Assembly: GCF_012863495.1 (NCBI RefSeq)
Contig: NZ_JAAVJL010000002.1
Span: forward strand, 188,501-252,500
Direction of reading: 5' to 3'
Origin: Pseudanabaena yagii GIHE-NHR1
GTDB taxonomy: Bacteria; Cyanobacteriota; Cyanobacteriia; Pseudanabaenales; Pseudanabaenaceae
DNA: 64,000 nt
Positions 8,736 to 17,142 of the stretch are shown in pieces (the stretch's first letter is position 1; every line of letters starts with the position of its first letter). A program made the translations under genes and the position numbers. Under the pieces are notes generated by a model. That model searched no databases and was not told the origin of the DNA. It saw only the letters and a list, made by a program, of their open reading frames with translations.

Positions 8736-9824
8736 ATGTTACCGACCGAACCTGAAAGTCAACTAACTGTAAGTTCATCAAAGCAACCTATGACCTTTGT
8801 GCATAAAGCTTTGAATAAGGAAGCCATGCGTCAGGTTGCTAGCAAAGTAGGTAATTTCGTTATCAAAAATCCCTTTTGGGCATTAGTAGTTGGCTCTATT
8901 GGCTTGCATACAGCCTTTGTCCTACTTACTCCAAATCCGATTAAAAAAACAGAAAATCCCCCTGAAGTGATAGTGCCAACTGTTAAGTTGCCACCAACAC
9001 AAATAACTACTCTCCCCAAAACGAATAAATCGATTTTCGATAATTTATTTGTCAAACCAGCAAATAATAAGTTCGATATATCTAATAATGCATTGCCAAA
9101 TTCATCAAGCCTCTTAGACCGTGTAGACAACTTCCCGCTAGCAGACAATAATGCGACCTTTGATGATTCACTATTTTTAAATTCTCAAAACCCTACAACA
9201 CCTACTGAAAATAACAAAACCCAAACTCCTACTAATAAATCTAAGACAACAACTCCATCTCGATTTACAGAATCGGGACAAATTGATAACACTACTAAAA
9301 AAACAGCCAGTAATAATATCAAGCCTGAAGTACAAGGGAATGGCTTAAAAAATGAGGCTAATCCTGACACTAAAAACAGCGAAAATTGGAAGCTATCCCC
9401 AAGTGGCAATGGGAAAACAGTATCGCCAGTGACAAATAGTTTCCCAGAGAAACAGTTTAAAGATGTTACGACTTTAATGTTTAGTGATCCTGATATTATC
9501 GAGTATAGAAGGCAAGGTAATCTGAAAGATACAGTAATTGCCCCTAGAGATAAACTAATCTCCTTTTCTGATGAGAAGAGAGAAAAAGGCGTTGAATGGA
9601 TTCCCCCAAAAACAACAAAGGTTGCAGGCAAACGCGGCACTATTACCTATGCTTGGCTGTTAGAACCTGATGGCAAGATTGCAAAAACGTTTGTTGAGGC
9701 AAGTGCTGATCAAGACTTACTAAAAATTGTCAAAGAGACTGTTAAAGAATATAAATTCAAGCCTATTGATAATCCTACAAGTGGCAAACGTCGTTTTGTA
9801 TATGTTCAGTATGTTTTTCAGTAG
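8736..9824 (+). CDS. TonB-like energy transducer
   Basis: 362 residues with the TonB layout: a cytoplasmic N-terminus, one membrane helix (about 46-64, FWALVVGSIGLHTAFVLL), a long low-complexity periplasmic stretch rich in Asn, Thr, Pro and Lys (about 70-240), and a compact C-terminal domain with ITYAWLLEPDGKI and VYVQYVF, which resembles the TonB C-terminal fold. It follows exbD in the same direction, so the pair probably energises an outer-membrane receptor. The low-complexity region is strongly AT-rich compared with neighbours. The function is inferred from architecture and neighbour, not from close similarity. Confidence 0.75.
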   Translation: MLPTEPESQLTVSSSKQPMTFVHKALNKEAMRQVASKVGNFVIKNPFWALVVGSIGLHTAFVLLTPNPIKKTENPPEVIVPTVKLPPTQITTLPKTNKSIFDNLFVKPANNKFDISNNALPNSSSLLDRVDNFPLADNNATFDDSLFLNSQNPTTPTENNKTQTPTNKSKTTTPSRFTESGQIDNTTKKTASNNIKPEVQGNGLKNEANPDTKNSENWKLSPSGNGKTVSPVTNSFPEKQFKDVTTLMFSDPDIIEYRRQGNLKDTVIAPRDKLISFSDEKREKGVEWIPPKTTKVAGKRGTITYAWLLEPDGKIAKTFVEASADQDLLKIVKETVKEYKFKPIDNPTSGKRRFVYVQYVFQ

Positions 9825-10008
9825 AAAATATATCTGTTATAAATAATTTATAGATCTTTTAGTTTATAGAAATTTACCCCTTCGGGTAGCACTTCTATAA
9901 ATCGTTTAGGATTGATAAATATAAAATGCATTATGATACTTAACTTAATAAATTAGGAAGGTTTAATTAAATATAGGATATGTTAATGCAACTCAACGCA
10001 TCAATTTT

Positions 10009-11637
10009 ATGCAACTTAACATAAGCAAGTTAAATTTTTTATCAAATAAAAAGCCTTGGTTAGTATTTATATTTTTTACTCTGTTAGTTGTTGTTCTTCG
10101 CTGGTCTAGTTTTTATCGAACAGTTATTGATTGGGATGAAAGTTTATACCTATTGGTTGCAAAAGCTTGGGCTGATGGTAATCCTCCATACACAGCAATC
10201 TGGGATAACAAACCACCTGGGATTTATTTAATTTTTTTAGCTGCAATTACGACCTTAGGTCACTCTGTTATACCAATTAGAATTTTTGCTTGTGTGTTTA
10301 TTGCAACTACAAGTTTTTTCTTAAGTAAAATAGGTAGTCTAGTAGAGAAAAATGGCAATATTATTGGATTACTAGCAGGCGTATTATATGCTATTGCAAC
10401 TTTAAGTAATGGGGGGCTAGCAGCAAATACAGAAATATTTTTTACAACTTTTGTTGCGATCGCAATTTATATTTTTTTCTCTCATAACTTTTATGATGAA
10501 GAGATAACTCATACAAAATATACAACATTATTTGGAGTTGGATTTTTATTAGGGATTGCTTTTGAGATCAAGTATGTTGTTCTGTTTGACTTTATTGCAC
10601 TGTCTTTGATTTTAATGTCTACACTGATCTTCAAAGTACAGTCACATAAAAAATACTGGTTAATAGTTAAAACATTTTCTGTTCTTATTTTAGGATTTAC
10701 TCTACCTTTTATAGCTTTCTCTTTTTATTTCTGGGTGATTGGACATTTTGATGAATATTTTTATGCTAATTTTACGGCAAACAAACTAAGAACAATAGAT
10801 ATCCAATTCTCTTTCATAGAACCATTTAAAGCTATTTATCAAAAAAGCAGAATTGATATAATCATCTGGCTTTCTATGCCATTTTTAACTGTTATTTGCT
10901 TTTCGATCACTAAAAAAAACAACCATATTATATCGACAATATCAGTACGGGAGAAATGGCTATTATCTAGTTTGATGTTTTGGATGTTTACCATTTTGAT
11001 GGGCATTTATATAACACTTAGAGGCTCTTTTTATGGTCATTACTTTATTCAGGTTTTACCAATTCTTTGCTTTGTGGTTGCTTATATTTTGATTAACCTG
11101 ATCTTTGGTAGTAGAGAGATTGGTCAGATTACCATCAAGCAATATATGATCTTGGGATTCCTCTTAGCTTTGCTAATTGGTAATCCAGGAACATTTAGGG
11201 CTTTAGAATCTAGTGTTAAATATATATATTTTAGGAATATCCAAGGTTTTGAGGAATGGGGAGATACGGCAGCATTAATTTCTAAATATCTAAAGAACAA
11301 AGTTAATTCTAATGATTATATTTATGTTGTTAATGAAGTCCCGATAGTTTATTTCTTGACAAATACTAAAACACCTACTCGTTATGCCTTCCCACCTTTT
11401 TTGTTTATTCAATCTGACTTGCCTAATATTACAGGTGTTGAGCCTCATGAAGAACTTGATCTAATTTTGCAAAAGCGACCTTTATATATTATTAAATGGA
11501 TGTCTTTTGGCGATAGTCATTATGTTGGCATAAACAAAATATTTTTAAATAAACTTGATCAAGCCCTTTCGGAGAATTACCAATTTGAGACTTCAATTGA
11601 TAATCTTGGTTTATATCGATTAAAGAATCGGACTTAA
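10009..11637 (+). CDS. GT39-type membrane glycosyltransferase
   Basis: 542 residues with about ten membrane helices. The first extracytoplasmic loop has the acidic DWDESLY (Asp41, Asp43/Glu44) and, after it, NKPPGIYL, both hallmarks of the dolichyl/undecaprenyl-phosphate-mannose (ArnT/PMT-like, GT39) transferases. Such enzymes move a sugar from a lipid carrier to an acceptor outside the cytoplasm. The soluble C-terminal part (about 430-540) is short. The gene is much more AT-rich than its surroundings, which may mean transfer. The acceptor is unknown and no polysaccharide cluster is adjacent. Confidence 0.8.
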   Translation: MQLNISKLNFLSNKKPWLVFIFFTLLVVVLRWSSFYRTVIDWDESLYLLVAKAWADGNPPYTAIWDNKPPGIYLIFLAAITTLGHSVIPIRIFACVFIATTSFFLSKIGSLVEKNGNIIGLLAGVLYAIATLSNGGLAANTEIFFTTFVAIAIYIFFSHNFYDEEITHTKYTTLFGVGFLLGIAFEIKYVVLFDFIALSLILMSTLIFKVQSHKKYWLIVKTFSVLILGFTLPFIAFSFYFWVIGHFDEYFYANFTANKLRTIDIQFSFIEPFKAIYQKSRIDIIIWLSMPFLTVICFSITKKNNHIISTISVREKWLLSSLMFWMFTILMGIYITLRGSFYGHYFIQVLPILCFVVAYILINLIFGSREIGQITIKQYMILGFLLALLIGNPGTFRALESSVKYIYFRNIQGFEEWGDTAALISKYLKNKVNSNDYIYVVNEVPIVYFLTNTKTPTRYAFPPFLFIQSDLPNITGVEPHEELDLILQKRPLYIIKWMSFGDSHYVGINKIFLNKLDQALSENYQFETSIDNLGLYRLKNRT

Positions 11638-11653
11638 AAATTAGTAGTTTGTT

Positions 11654-12469
11654 ATGAATCACTTTCCAAATCATCGCTATTTTGCTTACCTTACTTCACC
11701 TGCGATCGCATCTATGACCAATAAAGAGAATGTAGTAATTATTCAGCCGATGGGAGCGATCGAGCAGCATGGCGCACATTTACCATTGATTGTTGATGCC
11801 GCAATTAGTATTGGGGTATTGGCAAGGGCTTTAGACAAGTTAGATCCCGCCATTCCTGCCTATGCTTTGCCACCTCTGTACTATGGCAAATCCAATGAGC
11901 ATAGTACCTTTGCGGGAACGATTACGATGAGTACGCAGACCATGCTGGCGGTACTAACAGATATTGCTGAAAGTGTCTATCGGGCAGGCTTTCGGAAATT
12001 AGCTTTGATGAATTCTCATGGAGGGCAGCCGCAGATTTTGGAAATAGTCGCTCGCGATCTGCATGATAAATATTCAGATTTGATGATTTTTCCTCTCTTT
12101 ACTTGGCGCGTTCCTAATGTGGCGAAGGATTTATTAACCGCAAAGGAATTGGAATTTGGAATTCATGGTGGGGATGCGGAAACTAGCTTGATGTTAGCGC
12201 TTTTGCCTGAACAGGTAGACATGGACAAAGCCGTAACAGAATATCCCTACGGATTACCTGAGCAAAGTATGCTGAGTATGGAGGGGGCAAATCCCTTTGC
12301 ATGGGTGACGCGAGATTTGACTAAGAGTGGGGTTTTGGGTGATGCTAGGGTGGCAACTAGAGAAAAGGGAGAAAAGATTTTGGCTTCTTTAGTTGATGGT
12401 TGGACAGAATTGATCGAAGATATCTATAAATTTGAGCAACCTAAGGCTTATGGCAATCATCTCCTCTAA
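11654..12469 (+). CDS. Creatininase-family amidohydrolase
   Basis: 271 residues. Metal-binding motifs of the creatininase fold are all present: [12 protein letters not shown] with Glu/His and a following Asp, [19 protein letters not shown], and HGGDAETS. Related enzymes open cyclic amides or cleave formamides (creatininase, FAPy deformylase, MftE). The actual substrate is unknown. The gene is 16 bases after the glycosyltransferase and its last 20 bases overlap the start of ruvB, so it is probably co-transcribed and translationally coupled with ruvB, although no functional link is evident. Confidence 0.85.
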   Translation: MNHFPNHRYFAYLTSPAIASMTNKENVVIIQPMGAIEQHGAHLPLIVDAAISIGVLARALDKLDPAIPAYALPPLYYGKSNEHSTFAGTITMSTQTMLAVLTDIAESVYRAGFRKLALMNSHGGQPQILEIVARDLHDKYSDLMIFPLFTWRVPNVAKDLLTAKELEFGIHGGDAETSLMLALLPEQVDMDKAVTEYPYGLPEQSMLSMEGANPFAWVTRDLTKSGVLGDARVATREKGEKILASLVDGWTELIEDIYKFEQPKAYGNHLL

Positions 12470-13694
12470 ACCGAGTCCAAATCCTGATGGCGATCGTAAT
12501 GGCAATCAGGTGGACGATCAAACTGCTCAAAATTCTGCGCCAATCCCTGAAAAATCTCTTGGAAAGGCTGCTACCCAAAAATCAACCCGTCGTAGTAAAA
12601 AAGCTACACCATCGCCCGAAATAGAACAGGCGTTGGATTTACTGCAAGCAGAGGCAACTCCAGAGGAGAAAATAGCAGATCAACTAGCGAAAGATGATTC
12701 GGCGGCGGCGGCTCAAGTTGGTGCGGATATCAATATCCGTCCTAAAAATCTGCAAGATTATATTGGACAAAAAGATTTAAAGGAATTGCTTCATATTGCG
12801 ATCGCAGCAGCAAAGTCACGCTCATCAGCCCTCGATCATTTGTTACTCTATGGTCCCCCCGGATTAGGGAAAACTTCTCTGGCTCTGATCATTGCTCAGG
12901 AAATGGGCGTACAATGCAAAATTACTTCTGCTCCTGCCCTTGAGCGTCCCCGTGATGTCGCTGGCTTGTTGGTTTCTCTACAACAAGGCGATATTCTCTT
13001 TATTGATGAAATCCATCGTTTGCCCAATGTGACGGAAGAGATTCTCTATCCTGCGATGGAAGATTATCGCCTTGATATTACGATTGGCAAGGGGCAAGGG
13101 GCAAGGATTCGCAGTGTGCAGCTCAACAAATTTACACTGATTGGTGCGACTACTAGAATCGGTGCTTTGTCTTCCCCATTGCGCGATCGCTTTGGGTTTG
13201 TGCAACATTTCCGTTTCTATGAGCAGGATGAACTAACGCAAATTGTGTCGCGCAGTGCCAAGATTTTGTCAACACCAATTGATGATGATGGGGCTGTGGC
13301 GATCGCCGCAAGATCGAGGGGTACGCCTCGGATTGCCAATCGTCTCTTAAAACGAGTGCGGGACTATGCCGAAGTCAAGGCAAAGGGTGAACAAATTACA
13401 GGTGCGATCGCGGAATCGGCGCTGGAATTGTTTAATGTCGATCCCAAAGGATTAGATTGGATTGATCGCAAGTTGCTAACGGTATTAATCGAAAACTTTA
13501 ATGGTGGTCCCGCAGGTTTGGATACCTTGGCGGCGGCGACGGGTGAGGATGCTCATACGATTGAAGAAGTGTATGAGCCATATCTATTGCAAATTGGCTA
13601 TATCAATCGCACCCCACGAGGTCGAGTAGCCACAGCAGCAGCATGGAAGCATTTGGGCTATCCTGTGCAAACTGCGATCGCAGGTTTGTTATAA
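12450..13694 (+). CDS. ruvB: Holliday junction branch-migration ATPase
   Basis: RuvB with Walker [12 protein letters not shown], Walker B DEIHRL, sensor motifs in [18 protein letters not shown], and a C-terminal winged helix. It forms the hexameric motor that drives RuvA-bound Holliday junctions during recombination. ATG 12450 is preferred (414 residues); a TTG at 12432 would add six. Residues 1 to about 85 are a charged, low-complexity extension not found in typical 330-350-residue RuvB but seen in cyanobacterial homologues. It overlaps the creatininase-family gene by 20 bases. Confidence 0.95.
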   Translation: MAIISSKPSPNPDGDRNGNQVDDQTAQNSAPIPEKSLGKAATQKSTRRSKKATPSPEIEQALDLLQAEATPEEKIADQLAKDDSAAAAQVGADINIRPKNLQDYIGQKDLKELLHIAIAAAKSRSSALDHLLLYGPPGLGKTSLALIIAQEMGVQCKITSAPALERPRDVAGLLVSLQQGDILFIDEIHRLPNVTEEILYPAMEDYRLDITIGKGQGARIRSVQLNKFTLIGATTRIGALSSPLRDRFGFVQHFRFYEQDELTQIVSRSAKILSTPIDDDGAVAIAARSRGTPRIANRLLKRVRDYAEVKAKGEQITGAIAESALELFNVDPKGLDWIDRKLLTVLIENFNGGPAGLDTLAAATGEDAHTIEEVYEPYLLQIGYINRTPRGRVATAAAWKHLGYPVQTAIAGLL

Positions 13695-13722
13695 GTCTTA
13701 CAGCGCTTGGCGCTGTAGCATT

Positions 13723-13765
13723 TAGAGTGATGAGCCACCCGCATAGCGGGTGGCTCATCACTCTA
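13723..13765. terminator. Hairpin between convergent ruvB and S9 peptidase genes
   Basis: 19-bp perfect arms (13723-13741 with 13747-13765), spacer catag. A smaller hairpin with spacer cttgg lies just before it at about 13700-13716. The pair stands between converging genes and is probably bidirectional. Confidence 0.65.
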
Positions 13766-13769
13766 GATA

Positions 13770-15713
13770 CTATTTAGCATTTTCAATTGCGATCGCCTCA
13801 ATCTCATCGGCAGGGATAAATCCAAAGATCTGGGAATAGAAATAGAACTCACCATCAAGGGCGCGTTTGATATTTTCGGCTTTACGGAAGCCGTGCTGCT
13901 CACCTTCAAAGGGAACGTAGGCAACGGGCAAACCCTTTTTGCGTAAAGCCTCCACCATCATTTCCGCTTGATTGGGCGGGACAACTTTATCTTCTAAGCC
14001 TTGGAAAAAGGCGATCGCGCAGGATAGCTTATCGGTGAAATGAATGGGCGATCGCTGAATATATAAATCCTTTTGTTCGGGATATTTGCCGATCAGACTA
14101 TCGAGATAGCGCGATTCAAATTTATGGGTGTCAGTGGCTAGAGCTTCCAAATCACAAATGCCGTAATGACTTGCCCCTGCTTTGAAATCATCGCGAAAAG
14201 TCAAGGCGCAAAGGGTGGTATAGCCGCCCGCACTACCGCCCGAAATTGCTAAGCGATCGCCATCGACTAAACCTTTATCCGCAAGGAATTTCGCCCCATT
14301 GGCGCAGTCATCCACATCGACAACGCCCCAATTACCCTTGAGGCGATCGCGATATTCGCGACCATAGCCTGTGCTGCCCCCATAGTTGACATCTAGTACC
14401 GCAAAGCCGCGACTTGTCCAATATTGAATACCGAGGCTCAAACTGCCTGAAGTGGATGCGGTCGGGCCTCCATGACTTTTGACTAGTAGTGGTGGTTTCT
14501 CATTAGGTTCTGCTTGGAAGTCTTTATTTTTGGGTGGATAGAATAAACCATGAGCCGTCTTTCCGTTCTCGGTAGGGAATTCCACAGGCTGAGCCGCCGA
14601 AATATAGTCGGAGTCAAGTTGCAAGTCGGAAGCAACTCGCACTTTTTGCCAAGTTCCCTTGGTAATATCTAGCAACACGATCGCTGTTGGTTCCGTTGCT
14701 GAGCCACCATGAAAGACAGCGCGATCGCCTTCGCACTGGATGCCTGAAATGGAAGTAAAGGGTAATGCAATTTCTTGTAAACCTGCTTCAAGATTCGCAG
14801 GATCGAGAATTGCTAAATGGGACTTGCCATGCTGTGTGTAAGAGCAGAGGATTTTCCCGTCGCCTGTAAAGTCATAGGTGGACATCCCGAAGACCCACTG
14901 TGGTAAGCCAAATTCGGCTTCCATTGGTGCAAGGGCTTGAATTGTCAGATCATCTGCGGCGCGATAGAGATTCCACCAACCCGTGCGATCGCTAACAAAA
15001 TAGAGATTGCCATCGGGCGACCAGCGAGGCTGAAAGATCGATTCCTGTTCACTGCCAGCCACTAATTGTGCATTCTGAATGGCGATAACCCCTACTTCCG
15101 TTTCCACTAAATCGGCAACCCATAGTTCCGTTCCATCCCAAGGCATATTTGGATGATTCCAACTAATCCATGCCAGCTTGTCACCCATAGGATTCAAGCA
15201 AGGCGAAGCATAGAAATCTGCACCCGTAACTAAGACTTGAATATCTTCCCCATTGCTGGTATTTACCGCTACTAAGGTATTAATCGGTTCACCACCTGCG
15301 GTGTGGTCTTCGCGCACACAAATCAATTTGCCATAGAGCCGATTCCACACAAAATCTGCATAACGATAAGCACTCTCAGTGGTTAAAGGTTTGCAAGAGC
15401 TACCGCCAACTTTGCGATAGACACAGCGATCGCTAAAGTTCGAGAAATAGATTCTGCCATCATCTACCAAATATTCGCCGCCGCCATATTCGTGAACTAG
15501 TGATCGCACATTTAAGGTGGTAGGAGTCATCTCGCGATATTTACCTTCGCTGTCGTAGCGCATAATCACATTGCGCCCCCCTTCCGTTGGTCTGCCCTCA
15601 TTCCAATAGACATAACCACCATCAATGGCGATCGCACCGAGGCGAATACTGCTCGAAACAATCAAATCAGAACTAATCGGCGATTTCCAAGAACCGTAGG
15701 GAGACATTACCAT
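13770..15713 (-). CDS. S9 family serine peptidase (prolyl oligopeptidase type)
   Basis: 647 residues. An N-terminal beta-propeller (about 20-370) carries WD-like repeats such as PRWSPDGNLYFVSDR. The C-terminal alpha/beta-hydrolase has the nucleophile in GGSAGGY, Asp in GLEDKVVPP and His in EQHGFRKAENI. The family cleaves short peptides or acylated N-termini. ATG at 15713 or a second ATG at 15707 could be the start. The 5' end overlaps the longest possible reading of the divergent Uma2 gene, but that gene probably starts at 15898. No signal peptide is visible, so it should be cytoplasmic. Confidence 0.93.
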   Translation of the reverse strand: MVMSPYGSWKSPISSDLIVSSSIRLGAIAIDGGYVYWNEGRPTEGGRNVIMRYDSEGKYREMTPTTLNVRSLVHEYGGGEYLVDDGRIYFSNFSDRCVYRKVGGSSCKPLTTESAYRYADFVWNRLYGKLICVREDHTAGGEPINTLVAVNTSNGEDIQVLVTGADFYASPCLNPMGDKLAWISWNHPNMPWDGTELWVADLVETEVGVIAIQNAQLVAGSEQESIFQPRWSPDGNLYFVSDRTGWWNLYRAADDLTIQALAPMEAEFGLPQWVFGMSTYDFTGDGKILCSYTQHGKSHLAILDPANLEAGLQEIALPFTSISGIQCEGDRAVFHGGSATEPTAIVLLDITKGTWQKVRVASDLQLDSDYISAAQPVEFPTENGKTAHGLFYPPKNKDFQAEPNEKPPLLVKSHGGPTASTSGSLSLGIQYWTSRGFAVLDVNYGGSTGYGREYRDRLKGNWGVVDVDDCANGAKFLADKGLVDGDRLAISGGSAGGYTTLCALTFRDDFKAGASHYGICDLEALATDTHKFESRYLDSLIGKYPEQKDLYIQRSPIHFTDKLSCAIAFFQGLEDKVVPPNQAEMMVEALRKKGLPVAYVPFEGEQHGFRKAENIKRALDGEFYFYSQIFGFIPADEIEAIAIENAK

Positions 15714-15804
15714 GAGTTTTACTAAAGTTTTTCTATCTATAAATGATTATATCGCGATCCGCAATTCTCATTATGTAACTGATTTTGGTGTTAACGCCAA
15801 AATT

Positions 15805-15841
15805 GTTTTTGAAAGCCCATCTGCGGTGGGCTTTCAAAAAC
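15805..15841. repeat. Hairpin in the S9 peptidase/Uma2 divergent region
   Basis: 15-bp perfect arms (15805-15819 with 15827-15841) and a 7-base spacer. It lies inside the open frame upstream of ATG 15898, and its presence there argues that the stretch before 15898 is not coding. Confidence 0.6.
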
Positions 15842-15897
15842 ATGACTCAGCGCTTGTGATAAAATCGGAATGTAGGCTCAAACCCTTACTGAGAACT

Positions 15898-16473
15898 ATG
15901 AATGCTTTAACGATCAGCCTAGAGTCTGTAATCGATCTTACCGATGAACAGTTCTTTCAACTTTGTCGCAAAAATAGTGACCTTAGGTTCGAGCGCAATG
16001 CTCAAGGAGATATTACCGTCATGGCTCCAGAGGGTGGCGAAACAGGGATGCGTAGTGCTAGCATCACCACCGATTTAGGAATTTGGAATCGCCAAACTAA
16101 GTTAGGCGTTACTTTTGGCTCGTCCACAGGTTTTAAACTTCCTAATGGTAGCGATCGCTCTCCTGATGCCTCATGGATCTTGAAAGAGCGATGGGAAGCT
16201 TTAACGACCGAACAGCGATCACGATTTGCGCCAATTTGTCCAGACTTTGTGATTGAACTGATGTCGCCTAGTGATAACTTGAAGGTCACGCAAGCGAAGA
16301 TGCAGGAATATCAAGACAATGGCGCAAGGCTAGGTTGGCTGATTAATCGCAAAGATCGCGAAGTGGAAATCTATCGTATTGGGAAGCCTAAGGACGTTTT
16401 GCAAAATCCGAGTTCTCTCTCTGGAGAAGATGTTTTACCTGAGTTTGTGTTGAGCCTTGCGGAAATTTGGTAA
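15898..16473 (+). CDS. Uma2 family protein (PD-(D/E)XK-like fold)
   Basis: 191 residues from ATG 15898; the frame extends back to 15712, but that part carries a palindrome and lacks Uma2 features. PDASWILKERW, CPDFVIELMSPSD and the downstream lysine-containing helix, then GARLGWLINRKDREVEIY, match the Uma2/DUF820 restriction-endonuclease-like fold. These are very numerous in cyanobacteria and often linked with transposable elements, but their role is unclear. It is followed by copies of the CTTCGACTTCGCTCAGC repeat. Confidence 0.88.
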   Translation: MNALTISLESVIDLTDEQFFQLCRKNSDLRFERNAQGDITVMAPEGGETGMRSASITTDLGIWNRQTKLGVTFGSSTGFKLPNGSDRSPDASWILKERWEALTTEQRSRFAPICPDFVIELMSPSDNLKVTQAKMQEYQDNGARLGWLINRKDREVEIYRIGKPKDVLQNPSSLSGEDVLPEFVLSLAEIW

Positions 16474-16494
16474 CTGTCCCTGTCTTAAGTGATT

Positions 16495-16627
16495 TAGCTT
16501 CGACTTCGCTCAGCTAACGAGGCACTTAACAGTTAAAACTGTAGCTGTCCTAATTTAGCTTCGACTTCGCTCAGCTAATGAGGTGCTTAACATCAGTAAC
16601 AATGTTGGCTGAGCGAAGTCGAAGCCA
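16495..16627. repeat. Dispersed repeat, three arms (CTTCGACTTCGCTCAGC family)
   Basis: Two direct copies at 16495-16530 and 16556-16591 differ at a few bases. An inverted arm at 16604-16627 can pair with either copy. The same family recurs at 28526-28573 and 32713-32780. It does not coincide with any gene. Confidence 0.8.
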
Positions 16628-16715
16628 TAATGACTTTAATCTTTAGTAAGCCCCTTAATTAAACATGAGAAAATAATGGATAATTACTAGAAATATGCAG
16701 TCTAGAGGCAAAAAT

Positions 16716-17138
16716 ATGCAAGAACAAAATTGGGGTGATGAGGAACTGTGGATTGTCACCGCTAGCTCACCAAATGTCCAAGAAAAACAAACAGGACAAA
16801 AAAGTCCAACTCGCGATTTTAATCCTTACGGTAGCTCCTCTAAAGCTACGGTATCAGGTGAGGAACTAAAAGAAAGTCGCGTCAAAGCAGAGACTTTAGC
16901 AGCACAAATGTCTCAGTTTGTGCGGGTAGTCAGTAAGGTGTTTGCAACTGTTGAGAAGCAGGTAGAGCCACAGGCGGGGCTGCAATTAGATGAGATTACC
17001 CTATCGGTGGAAATTAGTGGCGAGGGTGAATTTAAGTTACTGGGGACGGGTGGCAAGTTGGGTGGTAAAGGGGCGATCGAGTTAAAATTTAAGCGTGCTG
17101 AGTTACCCAAGGTTTCTAAGGCTTCGGAGACGGATTAA
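16716..17138 (+). CDS. Trypco1-like small protein
   Basis: 140 residues from ATG 16716, chosen because agagg lies 8 bases upstream; an ATG at 16695 has no such site. The N-terminal half is polar and probably disordered. The C-terminal half, with LQLDEITLSVEISGEGEF, LLGTGGKLGGKGAI and a final ELKFKR, has the short beta-rich pattern of the trypsin-co-occurring domain 1 (CU044_2847 family). That domain was described from biological-conflict operons next to trypsin-like or caspase-like proteases and NTPases. Here the caspase-GUN4 gene starts 5 bases after the stop, so the two are surely one operon. The domain assignment is from pattern recognition and is moderate to good. Confidence 0.75.
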   Translation: MQEQNWGDEELWIVTASSPNVQEKQTGQKSPTRDFNPYGSSSKATVSGEELKESRVKAETLAAQMSQFVRVVSKVFATVEKQVEPQAGLQLDEITLSVEISGEGEFKLLGTGGKLGGKGAIELKFKRAELPKVSKASETD

Positions 17139-17142
17139 ATCT

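Noticed and set aside
9185-9640. Minus-strand frame of 151 codons opposite the TonB-like gene
   Set aside because: It mirrors the low-complexity region of the real gene and has no start signal.
15712-15897. Extended N-terminus for the Uma2 protein
   Set aside because: The stretch contains a 15-bp palindrome, overlaps the start of the divergent peptidase gene and has no Uma2 similarity; ATG 15898 is the better start.
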